This document shows, one piece after another, positions 1-13,244 of a DNA stretch of 64,000 bases. Position 1 is the stretch's first letter, and the number at the start of each line of letters is the position of its first letter. A model generated the notes under the pieces. The model was given only the letters and a program-made list of their open reading frames with translations. It was not told where the DNA came from and did no database searches. The position numbers and the translations under genes are program-made. Source of the DNA: Astropecten irregularis (lineage: Eukaryota; Echinodermata; Asteroidea; Paxillosida; Astropectinidae); NCBI GenBank assembly GCA_963971285.1, contig OZ020262.1:11573308-11637307 (forward strand), given 5' to 3'.

Positions 1-320
1 CTATTAAAAATGTATGCATACAATGTCATTATCATTTATGTAAAGTGTATGCTCTGGCATCCATAGATCGGTGTACACATGAACAGTACACAGGGGATCA
101 CATTTTATGGATTTATATCATATGCCATCCACACTGCCAGCAATTGTTATTTCTTTTATGGTTTTCTTCTGACTGTAAAAATAACTTGTGATATTATCAA
201 AACATTTTAACGTAGCAACGAGGCCTGTACCGATGCAGTAAATATATTTTTCCAAGTAAAAAACATTTGACGGAATTTAGGATGAAATTATTCTATCATC
301 TGAATAATTAAAGCATTTCT

Positions 321-710
321 TAAAGGTAGTATCATACATGTACTTTGGTAGCATACCGAAACAGAAATTTTCACAGATTTACTATTTATAACCAACTTAC
401 AGGGTATAAAGATGGTGATGATAGAAACATACCATTAAGATTTTTCTGCATGAAATGCTGTGTATATCCAGAAAAGAGTAAAAGCAGTGACCACAATCAT
501 TTTTGATCTTTTAAAGATCAAAAATAAAAGAGAAACTTAGATTTAAAAAATACTGTGGCCGTTTTTCACTGTTTTCTAAAAAAGTGGGCACCGCATGGGA
601 CTGAAATTTTCACAGATGACTGTTAGTGTTACTGTATCTGTAGACCTTGATATTTTTGTCCATGAATCAGTATTTCTTTGACAAAAACCAAAGTATGATA
701 TTACCTTTAA
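321..710 (+). mobile_element. MITE family A (TTAA type), full-length copy
   Basis: Starts AAAGGTAGTATCATAC and ends with the inverse, ACCAAAGTATGATATTACCTTT. It carries the family's internal palindrome TTTTGATCTTTTAAAGATCAAAA. It lies beyond the MCF2L-like exon, at the left edge of the window. Confidence 0.9.
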
Positions 711-825
711 AAAACGGCATCTCAAAAAAGTTAACACCATGTGCAGCTCTTTTTGAAAGCTGAGGAAAAGTGCGAATGATTCGAAATTGGAGCAATTTTG
801 ACCGGGGAACGTCGGAGGGTCTTAC

Positions 826-3800
826 CTTGGAATTCGGATTAAATACGTGAGGAGACGAATAAACTCCTCGTCTGTGACGACGTCAAACTTGGGACAGTCC
901 GGCATCGTGATAATCGGAAACCCGTCATTTGTCTTGCCTCCTGCGAGATGGGAAACAGCGAAACCAAAACAAGAAAAAATTATAAAATGAAAGACTATGA
1001 CAAGTCTAATTAACGTCTAGTGTCCTGACTCAATTTGTGATTTGTCATTTGTATTCCCTTGAAGTTTAAAAACATGACATCAGGCACCAGCTCAGGAGGC
1101 ATCATGTCACTGTCTTCTGAAAGCTGGAAATTCAAGTTGCGGTTTCTTTAGGGGACTTTTTTTGTTTCCTTGTTTAAAGCAGAGTGCGCATCATTCTGTA
1201 CTTCAGATTGAGAGCCGTAGCCATAAGCCTCTCTTTTTGAGTACATTATGACTATACTGCTGGAGCGAAAAGCCAAGGTTTGACAAAGGTTCCTGGGCTG
1301 GAAATACGGTTTGGTGAGGGCAAGGCCAATTTTCCATTGCAAGGGGCACTTCCGTTGGAAAATCATGGAAACATTTGAAGGGGGCACAAAGGCCAAGAAC
1401 CAGGGCAACAAAGGCCGTGGCCTCCGTGGCCTCCGGGGCCTCCGTTTATTTCCAGGCTTGAGGTTCTACTGCTTTTGACACCGTTGCTGTGTCACAAAAC
1501 GAGATCATTAGGCCCTATTGCATTAAAAAAAAATGCAAACAAGATGCCCAAATTTGGCTTGCACTTGAAAAAACAAGGAGTTTGAACAAGCAATTCTGCA
1601 ATTTTTTGTTGAATTCATATTTTGGGGTGGCACTCATAATACCATAAATAATATTACTACAAGTTAATCAATTTTGATCGATGTTACGTACAAATATTTT
1701 AAATGTCCCTTGATCTGCAAGCTCCATAATTTCCATCAAACACAAATAATCCTTTCAATTCTCTTCCTGCGTCCAAATTATGGGATAGCTTATAAAAACA
1801 ACATTCAGAGATTTATTATTGAAAGCGCTATAAAGCATGCTCTCTGTATACAGTACGTGTGTAGTATTGTTTCATACACTATTTACACAAGGAAGGTACA
1901 GCATTCAAGTTGACGTCATTACGTCGTAACGTTTTCATGAAAATCAAGCCATTGTCATCTGCCGCAATGCGCTGTGTGTACCCAAGGCATGGGCTTATTG
2001 TACACGTGCCTATAGGGGGAAATGAATGCGCGTACACATTCAAAAGCAAAGCTGTACATCAATCAATCAGCTATTTATGCTATAGGCCTACGCATAATCG
2101 CAATTCAAGTAACACCATTCTACTGAATACATTTCTATTCAATCATGGACAATATGCAAACAGCTGTTTAGGCCTTGCTCATTTGCATTATAACGAATAC
2201 GGCTGACTGTGTAGGGGAACAGATGTCATTTTGGCCCCCTCCCACAAAGACAAAACAAATAAATAACACTCTGAACTGAGTGAGGATGAATCACGACAAT
2301 TATAATCCAAAATAACAACTAAGTATATGATTATTTACATTTTTTAATACAATGCACAGTACAGTATGCATTATCACTACATGTACTTGAAATGAAAAAT
2401 TGAAATACCCGGCAAAATAAATTAAGCCCTCATTAAAAACAAATTGAATTACAATATCGACATGTACTTGTTTAGAAAGATTGGATTAATTTAACATATG
2501 GCATGTGTGGAATGCCACTATAACAAACACCGCTATACTGAACATTTGGCTATATCAAACATCATCCATGGCTCCAAATTTTTATGTCCAGTTAGGGTCA
2601 CTGATTTTCCGCCAAAACGGAAAAAGGACAGAATTTTTGGAATCTGCTCCTTGAAATGGAATTCCATTTTCAAAACGGAACTAATTAAATTCACTAATTA
2701 AATTCACAAAATGCATCATTTATGTGAACTGATTTCCTATAGGCTAACTGAATCATGGTTTGGTCTTGCAATAGTTGACTGTTTTTTGTGACAAAACACA
2801 GTCTGACAAGTTCTTCACTGAGCAAAAAGTACGACACTTTTCCAGTGGCAGCTTTTGCCCAAACAGTCAGTGAAATGCGATTTACTGCATGTATAAATAC
2901 AACTTTTTGGAACTGAATAGCACAAAACAGATTTGTTCAGTCTGAAAACGGAATCCAAGGATTTAAAAAAAAATCAGTGGCCCTAAACATCTAGTCATAT
3001 GTACAGTGTACATCACATTTTATAGTCACATACACATCTATCATCTATAGGAGCACCGAAGAATGTGCTCTGAACACATTGGAATGACTCACTCACAAAA
3101 CTGTTAACAGTTACATGCAAATGAGGCACATCATGAAAAGCAGCCACTCACTTTCAGACTATGCCAGGAATGTGTAAAAAGGTTGAGTACTAGAGCCAAA
3201 GAGCAAGTACAGATACTGTTTGCTTCAGCAAACATTTTCTCTTTGTTAAAGGTAATATCATACTTTGGGTTTTGTCAAAGAAATGCAGATTCATGGGCAA
3301 AAGTATCAAGGAAGATAACAGTAACAGTTATCTGTGACAATTTCAGTCCCATACGGTGCCCACGTTTTGAGAAAACAGTAAAAACGGCCGCAGTACATGT
3401 ATTTCCTAAGTCTTTTCTCTTGTATTTTGGATCTTTAAAAGATCAAAAATAATTTGGGTAACTGGTTTTACTCTTTTCTGGATAAATACAGCATTTCAGG
3501 CAGAACAATGTTAACGGTATGTTTCCACCATCACCATCTTTATACCCAGTATAAGTTATAGGTAAATCTGTGAAGATTTCTGTTTTTGTATGCTAACAAA
3601 GTATGATACTACCTTCAACCTTGAGATACAAATGAGGTCTAGTTGTCACACTGTACAAGGTACAAGCGTTTCGTTGCACAGGTTCAATTTAATTCAGCTT
3701 TTTTTTACAAGCAATTACAAAGTGAAATTCAAGTCGGTATGAACTGGTCACAGGCGGTTGCACGTCTGACAGATTGACGCTAATTTTTTTTTTCAAACAA

Positions 3801-4758
3801 GTTCCGGGCCAATAGATACAAATGCATGAAATTTGGAAAAAAGAACGAATTTCCGGCAATGTTGTTGGGTGCCGAGTAATAATCTTTCATATTCTTCTTC
3901 CTTTGTGGATGGGAATTGATTCGTTTGAGGTCAGAATTTGATTCAATTAGTCCTGAAACCAGCCAGGCTTAGACTCTATAGCCTTTGCCTTCTGGAGATT
4001 TGGATATGTATGTACACCCTAATTGCTGCTATGGGTCATATCACATGAAGTTATTTGTAGGAAATCACATCCAGGCAATCTCCAAGAAGAAATAGAAAAA
4101 TTTATCAGGACTTTTGTTATTTTTTATTTTCTTGGGAAAAGTGAGAAACTACCAGAAAAGCGACTTTCGTTGTACCAATTTTTTTTTCCTTTTGCATGTA
4201 GTCTGAGTACCGTACATATCACCCGTTCTACTCTGTGCCACACTATGTACATGTACGAACGTCTGATACATGCGTACATGCCAATTTCGTGCAACGCGGC
4301 ACATCAGCCAATCAGATCTGTTTTGAGAACATTTCCGTCTGGATCGTGACGGAGGATTGGACGTTTATTGGTAAATTTTGCGCGTCCGCGTGTCAGCAGA
4401 TTTCTACGTGATAGACGCAATTGCCATACGATACGATAGAAGATGCCCCTTGATTGGTCGAAACCTAGAGGTCAATGCTGGGTTGGTTTGCATAATTAAT
4501 CAGGAAATCTGCACGCATGTGACAGACGCTCGCTCGCTGTATTGCGAGTGCATCTATCACTTAGACTAGTACTAGTATGGCTGGTTGCCTTCAAAAATGG
4601 TCTTGTGTGACATGGCCCTTAAGGACACACCCTATGACCCTTAAGGACACGCCCTATAGTGAACGTACCTGAGAGGTAGGCCACACCCAGCTGTAGCTCC
4701 TTGGCCACATCATGGATGATGATTTCATCTTCATCTGTTGCCATGGTGACAGCATCAT
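826..4758 (-). CDS. MCF2L: MCF2/MCF2L-like Rho guanine-nucleotide exchange factor, two N-terminal exons (partial)
   Basis: Two exons join in frame. Exon 4669-4758 has a T-rich tract and CAG acceptor and a GTACGT donor; exon 826-940 has a CTCGCAG acceptor and a GTAAGA donor. The split glycine codon gives ELQLGVAYLSGG followed by KTNDGFPIITMPD and LLTYLIRIP. This matches the start of the Sec14/CRAL-TRIO-like domain of MCF2, MCF2L and related Dbl-family proteins, where the pattern is YLSGG, then an ITFPD-like strand, then MTYL..IPS. Known members activate Rho GTPases through DH-PH domains, which would lie in exons beyond the left edge. A possible start ATG is at 4744 (MATDEDE), but the acceptor shows at least one further 5' exon, and the frame is also open from the exon start. 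The intron (941-4668) contains two TE copies. Orthology within MCF2/MCF2L/MCF2L2 is not decided. Confidence 0.82.
2592..2986 (+). mobile_element. MITE family E, about 395 bp
   Basis: Terminal inverted repeats: TTAGGGTCACTGATTTT at the left and AAAATCAGTGGCCCTAA at the right. A second copy lies at 28239-28672; the two align through most of their length. It lies in the intron of the MCF2L-like gene and has no coding capacity. Confidence 0.8.
3247..3617 (-). mobile_element. MITE family A, full-length copy, inverted
   Basis: Opposite orientation to the 321-710 copy: AAAGGTAATATCATACTTTGG at the left, CAAAGTATGATACTACCTT at the right, with the internal GATCTTTTAAAAGATC palindrome. Intronic in the MCF2L-like gene. 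Confidence 0.88.
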
Positions 4759-6045
4759 CTGCAAAAAAAAAAAAATGACAAAAAACAAACAATTAGAAAA
4801 TAACCAGGAAGAACGTGATGAGTGAAAATCATTGTATCAATGTACTGGTAGGAATTATAAACACTCCCCTTTTATTTTATGGTCACTGCAATTTTTAATT
4901 GTTTGTTGAGACAGAAATCTCTACTTTTGTTTAATTAATAGTAGTTAATATTGTTAATTGTTAATCCTCTAAAATATTGTTAGTTTCACAGAAATAAAAC
5001 CACACAAATGTTAACAGATACACGCTACATGCAAATGAGCATGTACAAAATACTGTATGATACTTACGATCGCAATACCATGTAGCTGTCATGGCAACAA
5101 CAGATCTCGTATAAAATGATTTTATACACCAACAAAAATATAGCATAAAATGGTGAGGCAAATAGTTCTGGCTAACATGCGACGAGTCCACCGATGCTTT
5201 TCTGAGTTTCAGAATACAGTAATGGACTAAGCGGAATTCCCTTGACAATCCAACGTGTACAAAAAGGAAAAACGTTTGATCCTGTTCCCAAAAGATTGTA
5301 TATAGGCCTACATATCCAGTAGAATCACAGCGCAGATGTAAGATAATTCCGTCTCACTAATCAGGAGTGGTATATTCCGGTCCGTGTACATCCAGGTAAA
5401 TATACTGTAGAGAGTGTGTGTAACCAGCAAGATTCACACACTAAGTCGCCAGCTTAAGAAGAATCTAGTGTACGAGGGTTGGCTGCTAAAACCATAAATT
5501 ACAGCATGACATTCCAGAGGTTCTAGGCCAAAATCTGGCAACAACACGCAGGTTTATTAACCCAAGGCGGGTATTTATGGTAAATGACTAAAAAAAATCG
5601 GAGTCTCATCCCAGGACATGGAGTGCAGTCATCTGTTTTTGTAAACAGCAAGGGCTCGGCCCAGCCAAAGATGGTTTAACCACAAAAAATGTTGCGGGAA
5701 GAACGTGACGGATTGCGGACGAACCTTACACTCCCAAACGGTGACCAGACATTTCTAGGTTTCTTTGTACGGTTCACATGACCTCTCAGATAAACATTTA
5801 CCGAGCGTTGTGAACCTACGTTTATGTAAACAATAGTTAGGCCAACTGGTTTCCCCCAAACCTCGAAAAAAAAATTGGACAAGGTTTGTGATTGAAGTAT
5901 ATCATTTCCTGCGGTCATACTTGTTGGTGATATTGATGAGGGTCGTCTATAAACCAAACACACACACACACTCAATAACGGATGTCAAAACCAAGAACAA
6001 TACAGTACATGTGTATATCACAGGTTGGGCTCAACTTCCTTTAAG

Positions 6046-6238
6046 TTAAAGGTAATATCCTACTTTGGTTTTTATCAAAGAAATACAGATTCATTGACAA
6101 AAATAACAAGACAGATACAGTAACAGTCATCTGTGAAAATTTCAGTCCCATAAGGTGCTCACTTTTTGAAAAAACAGTGAAAAACGACCACAGTATTTCT
6201 TAAGTTTTTTTTTATATTATTTTTTTTATCTTTTAAAA
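6046..6238 (-). mobile_element. MITE family A, truncated half copy
   Basis: Begins AAAGGTAATATCCTACTTTGG and runs as far as the central GATCTTTTAAAA palindrome, where similarity stops. Half of the element is missing. Confidence 0.85.
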
Positions 6239-6326
6239 ACAGTAAGTTGCGACGAGTTTAATAGTGAAATCGACCCCTGGAATTGTAGAGACTACATGTA
6301 CTGATGAACTTTAAATGTTGGAATCA

Positions 6327-6523
6327 GGGGCCAATTCAATAGAACTGCTTAAGCACCAAAATCTACTTAAGCACCAAATGCCTTGGTAAACAAAATCAGT
6401 ATGCCAGCCAAATCTCCTTGCGAATGTTATGCTCAGCAAACAATGACCGAATACCAGTCAAAAGCAGTAAACATGGCATGAATAATTCTGTTTGATGATC
6501 AAGGAAGACATTTCATTGGCCCC
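6327..6523 (+). mobile_element. MITE family B (GGGGCCAATTTCAT type)
   Basis: Left end GGGGCCAATTCAATAGAACTG with the subterminal word CTTAAGCAC; right end CATTTCATTGGCCCC. One of about eleven copies in the window; this one is short at its right side. Confidence 0.75.
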
Positions 6524-7196
6524 AGGACCATAACTGTCAGATTTCTTTACAAGGATAATTTATATTAAACTGTTTGATCCTAGTGTCAAGGCTACATGTA
6601 CATGATATATTTCACTGACAAATACATGTATCCTATTCAAGACACCATGCATGCATTGGGCACAAAAAACACCTATTTCCTGCAAGCAATGCCGGATAAT
6701 TTATGCGCACAAATCCTTTTCCTTCTTCACGATGAATATAATGCCTTTCACTGAGCCGACGCCGCATTGCATAAATTATTATATCATGGTATTCACCAGA
6801 CGATGAAGGGCCATAAGGTTTATGGCTGTGGTCTATAATCCCTTGCATATTGCTTGAGCAGCCTTGTGGCCGAGTACAATTTTTTCTCCGTAAACGAGGG
6901 CCCTCAATTATAGAATGGCCGTCACTTTAAAGGATTGCAAAATACAAAATGATGGTAGCACTTATGTACAGTGTACATGTACCTAAAAATATGTAACATA
7001 AAAAAAACCGGCTTGAGTTTTCGTAGTAACAACTACTTGTACAGTATCTGATGAAGCATGTGTCGTTGAAACAAGAACACAAGGAGTTGTTACTTTTGGT
7101 TTGTCTTTGAATGCAAGCTGTAAACATTTCCTTGACTAAACTGCTGCCTATATACTGCTTCTTTAAAGGGAGGTACATAATCTTATACATGTACAT

Positions 7197-8596
7197 TAGG
7201 CCTGGGCGATTAACTCGATTAATCGATTAATCGCGATTACATTCCTGTGTCGATTACTCGATTAGTAAATTCTGAACTACTCGATTAATCGTGCCAGCGC
7301 GATTAGTGCCTTCGAGTTGCGATTAATTCCACGAGTTACTACTATTCTCAGTCGATCAATATCCATGCCGTGTGTGTTGCATGGAACAGCTGCATAGACT
7401 TGATGACAAGTCGTTAGACATTATTTCGTGTTTTGTCCATCCGTCCGTCAATATCATGCATCGTTCGTATAGTGAGGCAACGTAATCTTGATTCAATACG
7501 GGGTCGAGGGTGTATATGTACTGCGGTCGCGTCCCCGCATGTTGGACATTGTGCAGGACGTACACAGTGTAATGTGAACACGCACACCGTACCCCTGGTG
7601 TAGCGATACAATTACCGACTTGATATTAAGTCTGCTGCTGCACGTGCACCGGATGCCCGCCCAATTGTGAAAGCACCATGACAACATTTTGAGATTACAC
7701 TGTAATTGGCCAGTAGCCCTTCTAATAATACTGCCTTATATGGTCAACGTGGATGAGGCATGAATGAGGGCTATACCATTTCGCTGCTTATTGAAGTACA
7801 TTCAGTTATGTTGCATTTCCAATAAATACTATTAATTTATCTCACTTAGTAATAAAACGAAAGGTTGTCGGGACTTGTCGCACACATGAGTTATTGGATA
7901 CATACAGTTTAAACGTGTCGGGTGAATTTTTATTCAAGCCTGACAGCTGACAACGAAGTTTTTCTCAACTTCTTAGGCCCACGTGTTTACAATGGATTCG
8001 GCTACCATGGCCGGCCAGCGAGGCTTGGCGCATGGCGCGATGGCATTCAACTACTCGAGTACAGACGCTACTCGATTAGACGATTACTGTACTGGACTAC
8101 TGTATCGTATCGTATGATAATCGTGAAGTGAACATGTGGAGTAATCGTGAAATGTAAAATAATCGCGATGTGTTTAGTAATCGTGAACTATATAATAATC
8201 GTGTTCACTGTTCAGGCTACTATCGTTGACTTGAACATGCATGTATGGGAGTACGTGAGGCAGTAACTGCATGTCTTGTCGGCCAACACTTCGCGAAATT
8301 ACCCTACTTTACTGAAGGAAATAATTATGGACGATAGGTTCACGAATTTTGCATTATATACCTTATCAGAACAAAAATGGCATTGCTCAATTCCTCGGAA
8401 ATCGGAACTGATCGCTGTTGAAACTTGTAAGAATCAATGCATTACGCTATTGCAGTTTACTGCAGTGCCGCTATGATGAAAACAAGGTACATACTGCTTG
8501 TATAGTCACTTCCGGGTAATCGCGATTAATCGATTAATCGCGATTATTTCCTCCGCGATTAATCGATTAGTGAAAAGCACTAATCGCCCAGGCCTA
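7197..8596. mobile_element. hAT-like non-autonomous DNA transposon, 1400 bp
   Basis: Terminal inverted repeats TAGGCCTGGGCGATTAA at the left and TTAGTG...CTAATCGCCCAGGCCTA at the right, flanked on both sides by the 8-bp word ATGTACAT (7189-7196 and 8597-8604), as expected for a hAT target duplication. Subterminal zones are packed with CGATTAATCG and AATCGTGAA motifs. No long transposase frame is present, so it is non-autonomous. Caution: ATGTACAT is a common word in this DNA, so the duplication alone is weak proof; the matched ends are the stronger evidence. Confidence 0.85.
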
Positions 8597-8803
8597 ATGT
8601 ACATCATGCGTGTACATGTGTCACAATGATCAAGCAATATTGGTAAAGGTTAAGGGTACCAAAGTAAGTTGCACTGTATACAATGTAATTGTACCCAATC
8701 ACCCACAGTTTGTCATCATAGGTGGATTAAATTCTAATAGGTTTGAAGATCTGTATCCTTATTTCACCAGCCAAATTTGAGCAGCCTAGATCATCCTTAA
8801 CTT

Positions 8804-9045
8804 TGGGCTTTCTAAAAGCCTTGGCTAAGGCTAAGGCTAAGGCTATGGCTATGGCTGCAGATATATCTGAGTCATCCAAAAGCCAATAATATAAGGTTGT
8901 GGTTTTTCTCTGAAGAGAAATGAAGTTCTGTTTCCTTCTTGAAAACAAGGTTTCTATTTTCAAACTGAAACTGAAGCTTTGATTTTGATGTCTGTTTCTT
9001 TAAACTGGCTCCATGAAATGGAGCCGAAGCCAGAGCCAGAGTTGA
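8804..9045 (+). mobile_element. Divergent MITE of family C
   Basis: Starts GGGCTTTCTAAAAGCC followed by repeated GGCTAAGGCT; the right part reads GGAGCCGAAGCCAGAGCC. The central part resembles the three better copies at 19963, 44192 and 51581. The boundaries are approximate. Confidence 0.5.
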
Positions 9046-9224
9046 TGAGTGGATAAGGGCTTAAGACTTCAACTGTTAACGTTGTTACAAGCTCCCACAA
9101 GAGTACAGATCTGAAGACCAGCCAAAGCTGTGCACTACTCAAAGGATAGTGCTTTAGTGAAAGGTTACTTTGGCAAGATGGGCACTTTCTCAAAAGTTTA
9201 GAGAGCTACATAGGTATATAATTA

Positions 9225-9565
9225 GGACTAGGAGCGCCTGACGTTTCAATCCTAGCAGGATCTTTCTCAAAGGCTTACATGTAGATCGAGTTACATGTAG
9301 GAGGGCCTGACGTTCCGATCCTAGCAGGATCTTTCTCAAATGCCTAGAGTTAGGAGGGCCTGATGTTTCAATCCTAGCAGGATCTTTCTCAAAGGCTTAG
9401 AAGTTAGAGTTAGGAGGGCCTGATGTTTCGATCCTAGAAGGATCTTTCTAAAAGGCTTAGAGTAAGGAGGGCCTGATGTCTCGATCCTAGCAGGATCTTT
9501 CTCAAAGGCTGCTTAGAGTTAGGAGAGCCCGATGTTTCAATCCTAACAGGATCTTTCCGTTTCAA
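9225..9565. repeat. Minisatellite array of family D units
   Basis: About six direct units of roughly 55-65 bp built on TTAGGAGGGCCTGATGTTTC and ATCCTAGCAGGATCTTTCTC. The core CCTAGCAGGATC is an imperfect palindrome. The same unit recurs singly or in pairs at 11147, 22411 and 29485. Confidence 0.85.
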
Positions 9566-11146
9566 AAGCTCTGATGCTGGACCTCGAATCGATCCTGATA
9601 TAACTCTGAGCAAATTAGAGTATTGAAATCCATTTCTAGTATCAAAAGGACACAATTAAAATCACAGGCAACGAGACCAAAAATATTTGTTAATTATCAC
9701 AACAAGGGACGATACCATCATACATAATGTGCACATTTCAAGTTCAAACATTAAGATAAATGTCAGGTTTTAACAGGATCTCAGTGAGAAACACGTGTTA
9801 TATCGTGTACATTTAACATCCTTTAAACTGGATGAGTGCAATGCGTAGAGATACCAGTACAAATTGAAGACTTTTCAGGGTATGGTTAACCATTAATTGC
9901 CAATCATGTACTGGTATACGAGCTTTCAACTGGCAAGGCCAACTTAAGAGAACTTGATAAATTAAGGTCAACACCAGCACAATCCTGCCCATGTACAGCG
10001 TAGGCCTATATCCATGCCAGAATTTGTATCCTTGTTGAGACATGGCTTTGCATGTTCTCGTGAACTGATGAAATTTGCTCCCATTTGAACCAGAATCACT
10101 TTCCTGGATTGACATTTCTAGCGGAATATCCCTTACAAGTATACCTTGGAAATTCCTCCTTTTTGAGTTAATTCCATAAAGTTTGGTGAAAACCTTGTGG
10201 AGACCTACATGGATACACCTTTAGAATTTCCCTGTGGAAACATATATTCAAGGACAACCTATTGTGCTCGGTCTCCACAAGGCACATGCATTCACGCTCT
10301 TCCCAAAACTGAGCAGACAGCACGCAGGAAGTTGACACATTCCTGTGATTCTCCAGACAATTCAGTCATTAGTCACCACATGCATCTGAATGGATTAGTA
10401 CATGTATGTAATTATTTAAATGCTTGCCTTAATAGCTGGAGTTCTCAAGAATTTTGCGTGCTTTTAACAGCATACGTCAAGGGAAAAGGCATCATTCAAG
10501 CAGCGCTATAAATTGCGCCCAGGATAGGAGATGAAATTATTTGTATTCCTACTAAATGACGGTTCTTTGTGTTAATTTGAAACACACTACATATGTATCT
10601 TCAGATATGGGTATGCTTGTTCGATACATACATGTGTCATCGTGCACTTTGCATGTCACTATCTTGAGTCTCTATTTCTAGCATGTGTACGGTATAAGTG
10701 CAGTGTACTTCTGATGCAAAATAAATAACAATCGTTCATGCTGATCTAATGCATGCGTTGGAGGATAACTTTTCATACATGTAGAGACAAGTATTATAGA
10801 AAGGAGGATCTAACTCCATGGTATTCAGTATTATACAAGGATGGTTGCACCATGGTTGCACCACGTTGCACGAGCACCATTTACAGAAACACTGTGTCCT
10901 AATATGTACACGTACGTGTGAAAACTGAGCGTGTCGGCAGTCGGTTCACACTTTAACAGTCTCCGCGAGGCAACACAGATAGGATAAGCTGGGAGGACCG
11001 CATACCTAACGATCGCATATTTATGGCCTAATAATTCAAGTCCAGTACCCTGCCATACATTATGCATGAAACCTGTGCACTCATAAAAATACATACTGTA
11101 AGCCTGTGGATATATACCGGTAGCGAGACTGGATTTATGCTTAACA

Positions 11147-11315
11147 GTTAGAAGTGCCTGACGCGTTTCAATCCTAGCTTTCTCAAAGGCTGACTGTCAT
11201 TTAGCCTATGAGAAAGATCCTGCAAGGAACGAAACGCGTCAGGCACTCCTAACTCTAAGCATTTGATATATTGCAGGTCATTTTGGCTGATGAGCAGTTT
11301 GCAGCAGTTTATTAC
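11147..11315. repeat. Family D unit in inverted (hairpin) arrangement
   Basis: GAAGTGCCTGACGCGTTTC at the left is answered by GAAACGCGTCAGGCAC at the right, with TTTCTCAAAGGC / GAGAAAGATCC between, giving a long imperfect hairpin. It is followed by the family's constant flank AAGCATTTGATATATT ... GCAGCAGTTTATTAC. Confidence 0.8.
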
Positions 11316-12164
11316 AATGTACTTGTTGAGACTGGATTTAAGTTAACTTGAATATTTGAACAATTTTTGCTATCTTTCATTTTCGAGTTTAATAATTACT
11401 TCCATGCAGGTTTTAAACCTAATTTCTAAAATCGCATCACTGTTTGCAAACTTTTCCAATTTTAGACTGAAGTGAAAAAATTACCCAAACAAATACCAGA
11501 AGAATTGAAATCCGAAGATATTTTTACCTGTATTCTGTGAATCTGCAAAATAAATATCCCCCACAGGCTACACGTGTACACAGAGTTGTCTCAATCAATT
11601 TTGACGAGGACGGTATAAAGGCAGTCAGAACCCAACTACCAAATTTCCAGAACACGACAGCAGCTTGCCACAAGGTTTTACGGCCGTAATTACAAAAAAT
11701 ACTTTTGAACATGGGCCTGTTATTATTAATCTGTTTTTTTCTAATTTCTTTTGTGGTCTGAATAGAAAAAAAACCCAATCTGCACCAGCTGGTCTTGCCA
11801 AACCATGACAGAATGAGGAAAAACTTCGATCGACGGAAAAAGAATGTCAGGAAAGTAAAATAAATAAATAATGCATACAGTATGTATGGAATGCATACAG
11901 GTGCACAATTTTTTTGTAAGTTTTATACGGACTATGTCTGTGTACCGAATATTCAACATTAAAGCCCCCTAGTCAAGGACAATGATCACATGATGTGTAC
12001 ATTATACAACATGTACTATTATATTGTACAGTTAGTTTATTTATGGAAGAGGGCGGGGCCCAATTTTATTGATCTGTATTTACTCCTCATTCTTCGCATA
12101 AACAATTAGCACCAAGATTTTTAAGTATACGCTAGCCGAGTAAGCGAGAAATCCTCAGTAAGCG

Positions 12165-12250
12165 ACCAAAATACGAGTACCGTTCAGGAGGCCGGTTCGA
12201 ATCCCGCCCCAGTCAATTTTTCATAGTTCACTTTTCAATGAAATAAATTC
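12165..12250 (+). mobile_element. tRNA-derived SINE fragment (SINE2 family)
   Basis: GTACCGTTCAGGAGGCCGG, then a B-box GGTTCGAATCC and a tail TTCACTTTTCAATGAAAT match the right half of the SINE at 44760-44990. The A-box half is not recognisable. Confidence 0.7.
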
Positions 12251-12750
12251 AGTCAGTTTCCCTTGTGGTTATTTGATGGATTATAAAAATATGAGTAAGC
12301 GAAAAAAGCTGAGTAAGCGAGAAAACTACACACAAGCACAACAGACAAAACGGTTTATACTGTACATGCGCGTCAGCAGGTTAGCACATAATCTGCATGT
12401 TATCTGGTTACATGTTTTAATGGATTTGAAAAAATTCAAAAGAAAAAAAGATTGTTGTATGCTTGAATTTGAGAATTTGAGCATTTAATATCTACGGGAA
12501 GACAAGAAGATAGCTGCAAAGATGACAAGTGAGAAATGAGGTTGACATCCTCTAGATTAGGCCTTCAGGGCACATAGCTCTAGAGTGCCGTCTTGCAGTA
12601 ACTCTATGCACACTCACAGTCCATCTTCACACATCGACCTAATCAGATTGTCCGTGTAGGTAACATGTCTTTATACGATGAAATACACGTGAGTACCTAC
12701 ATGTAAGTGTGTCAGTGATGACATACTTCTGAGAATTAAGACTAAGGTTA

Positions 12751-13244
12751 GTACAATTTCAAAGATGGCAAACCAAACCAACCTCCAAAAGAAAATCAGT
12801 CCACACCAAGCAAATCATGAGTTACACGTTAGTCTGAATGATGTTAATTCACGCATTTATGTAGCAGTATTTTAGTGACTGGATGAAAAAGATCGTTCTT
12901 CTCGGGGGAGTACAATCTTAAAGATGGCAAACCAAACCAACCTCCAAAAGAAAATCAGTCCACACCAAGCAAATCATGAGTTACACGTTAGTCTGAGTGA
13001 TGTTAACTCACGCAATTAGAGGTAGCAGTATTTTAGTGACTGGATGAAAAACATCGTTCTTCTCGGGGGAGTACAATCTTAATGATGGCAAACCAAAGCA
13101 ACCTCCAAAAGAAAATCAGTCCACTCCAAGCAACTGAAGCAAACCATGAGTTAGTCGTTTAGTCTGAGTGATGTTAATTCACGCATTTTAAGAAGTGCAG
13201 TATTTTAGTGACGGGTTGAAAAAGATCGTTCTTCTTGGGAAGGC
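12751..13244. repeat. Three tandem copies of a roughly 160-bp unit
   Basis: Units start at about 12751, 12909 and 13071. Each runs GTACAAT..., AAGATGGCAAACCAAA, CCACACCAAGCAAATCATGAG, TTAGTGACTGGATGAAAAA, GATCGTTCTTCTCGGG. The third is cut where the GC-rich block at 13240 starts. Confidence 0.9.

Larger units (their letters stand above)
4759..7188. other. Non-coding stretch upstream of the MCF2L-like exons
   Basis: No splice-bounded coding signal is visible. It contains a truncated family A copy, a family B copy and AT-rich single-copy DNA. An upstream exon of the MCF2L-like gene is expected somewhere to the right but I could not find one. Confidence 0.5.

Noticed and set aside
4735-4750. 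X-box-like GTTGCCATGGTGAC
   Set aside because: It is inside a coding exon (codons for V-T-M-A-T) of the MCF2L-like gene and is most simply a coincidence.
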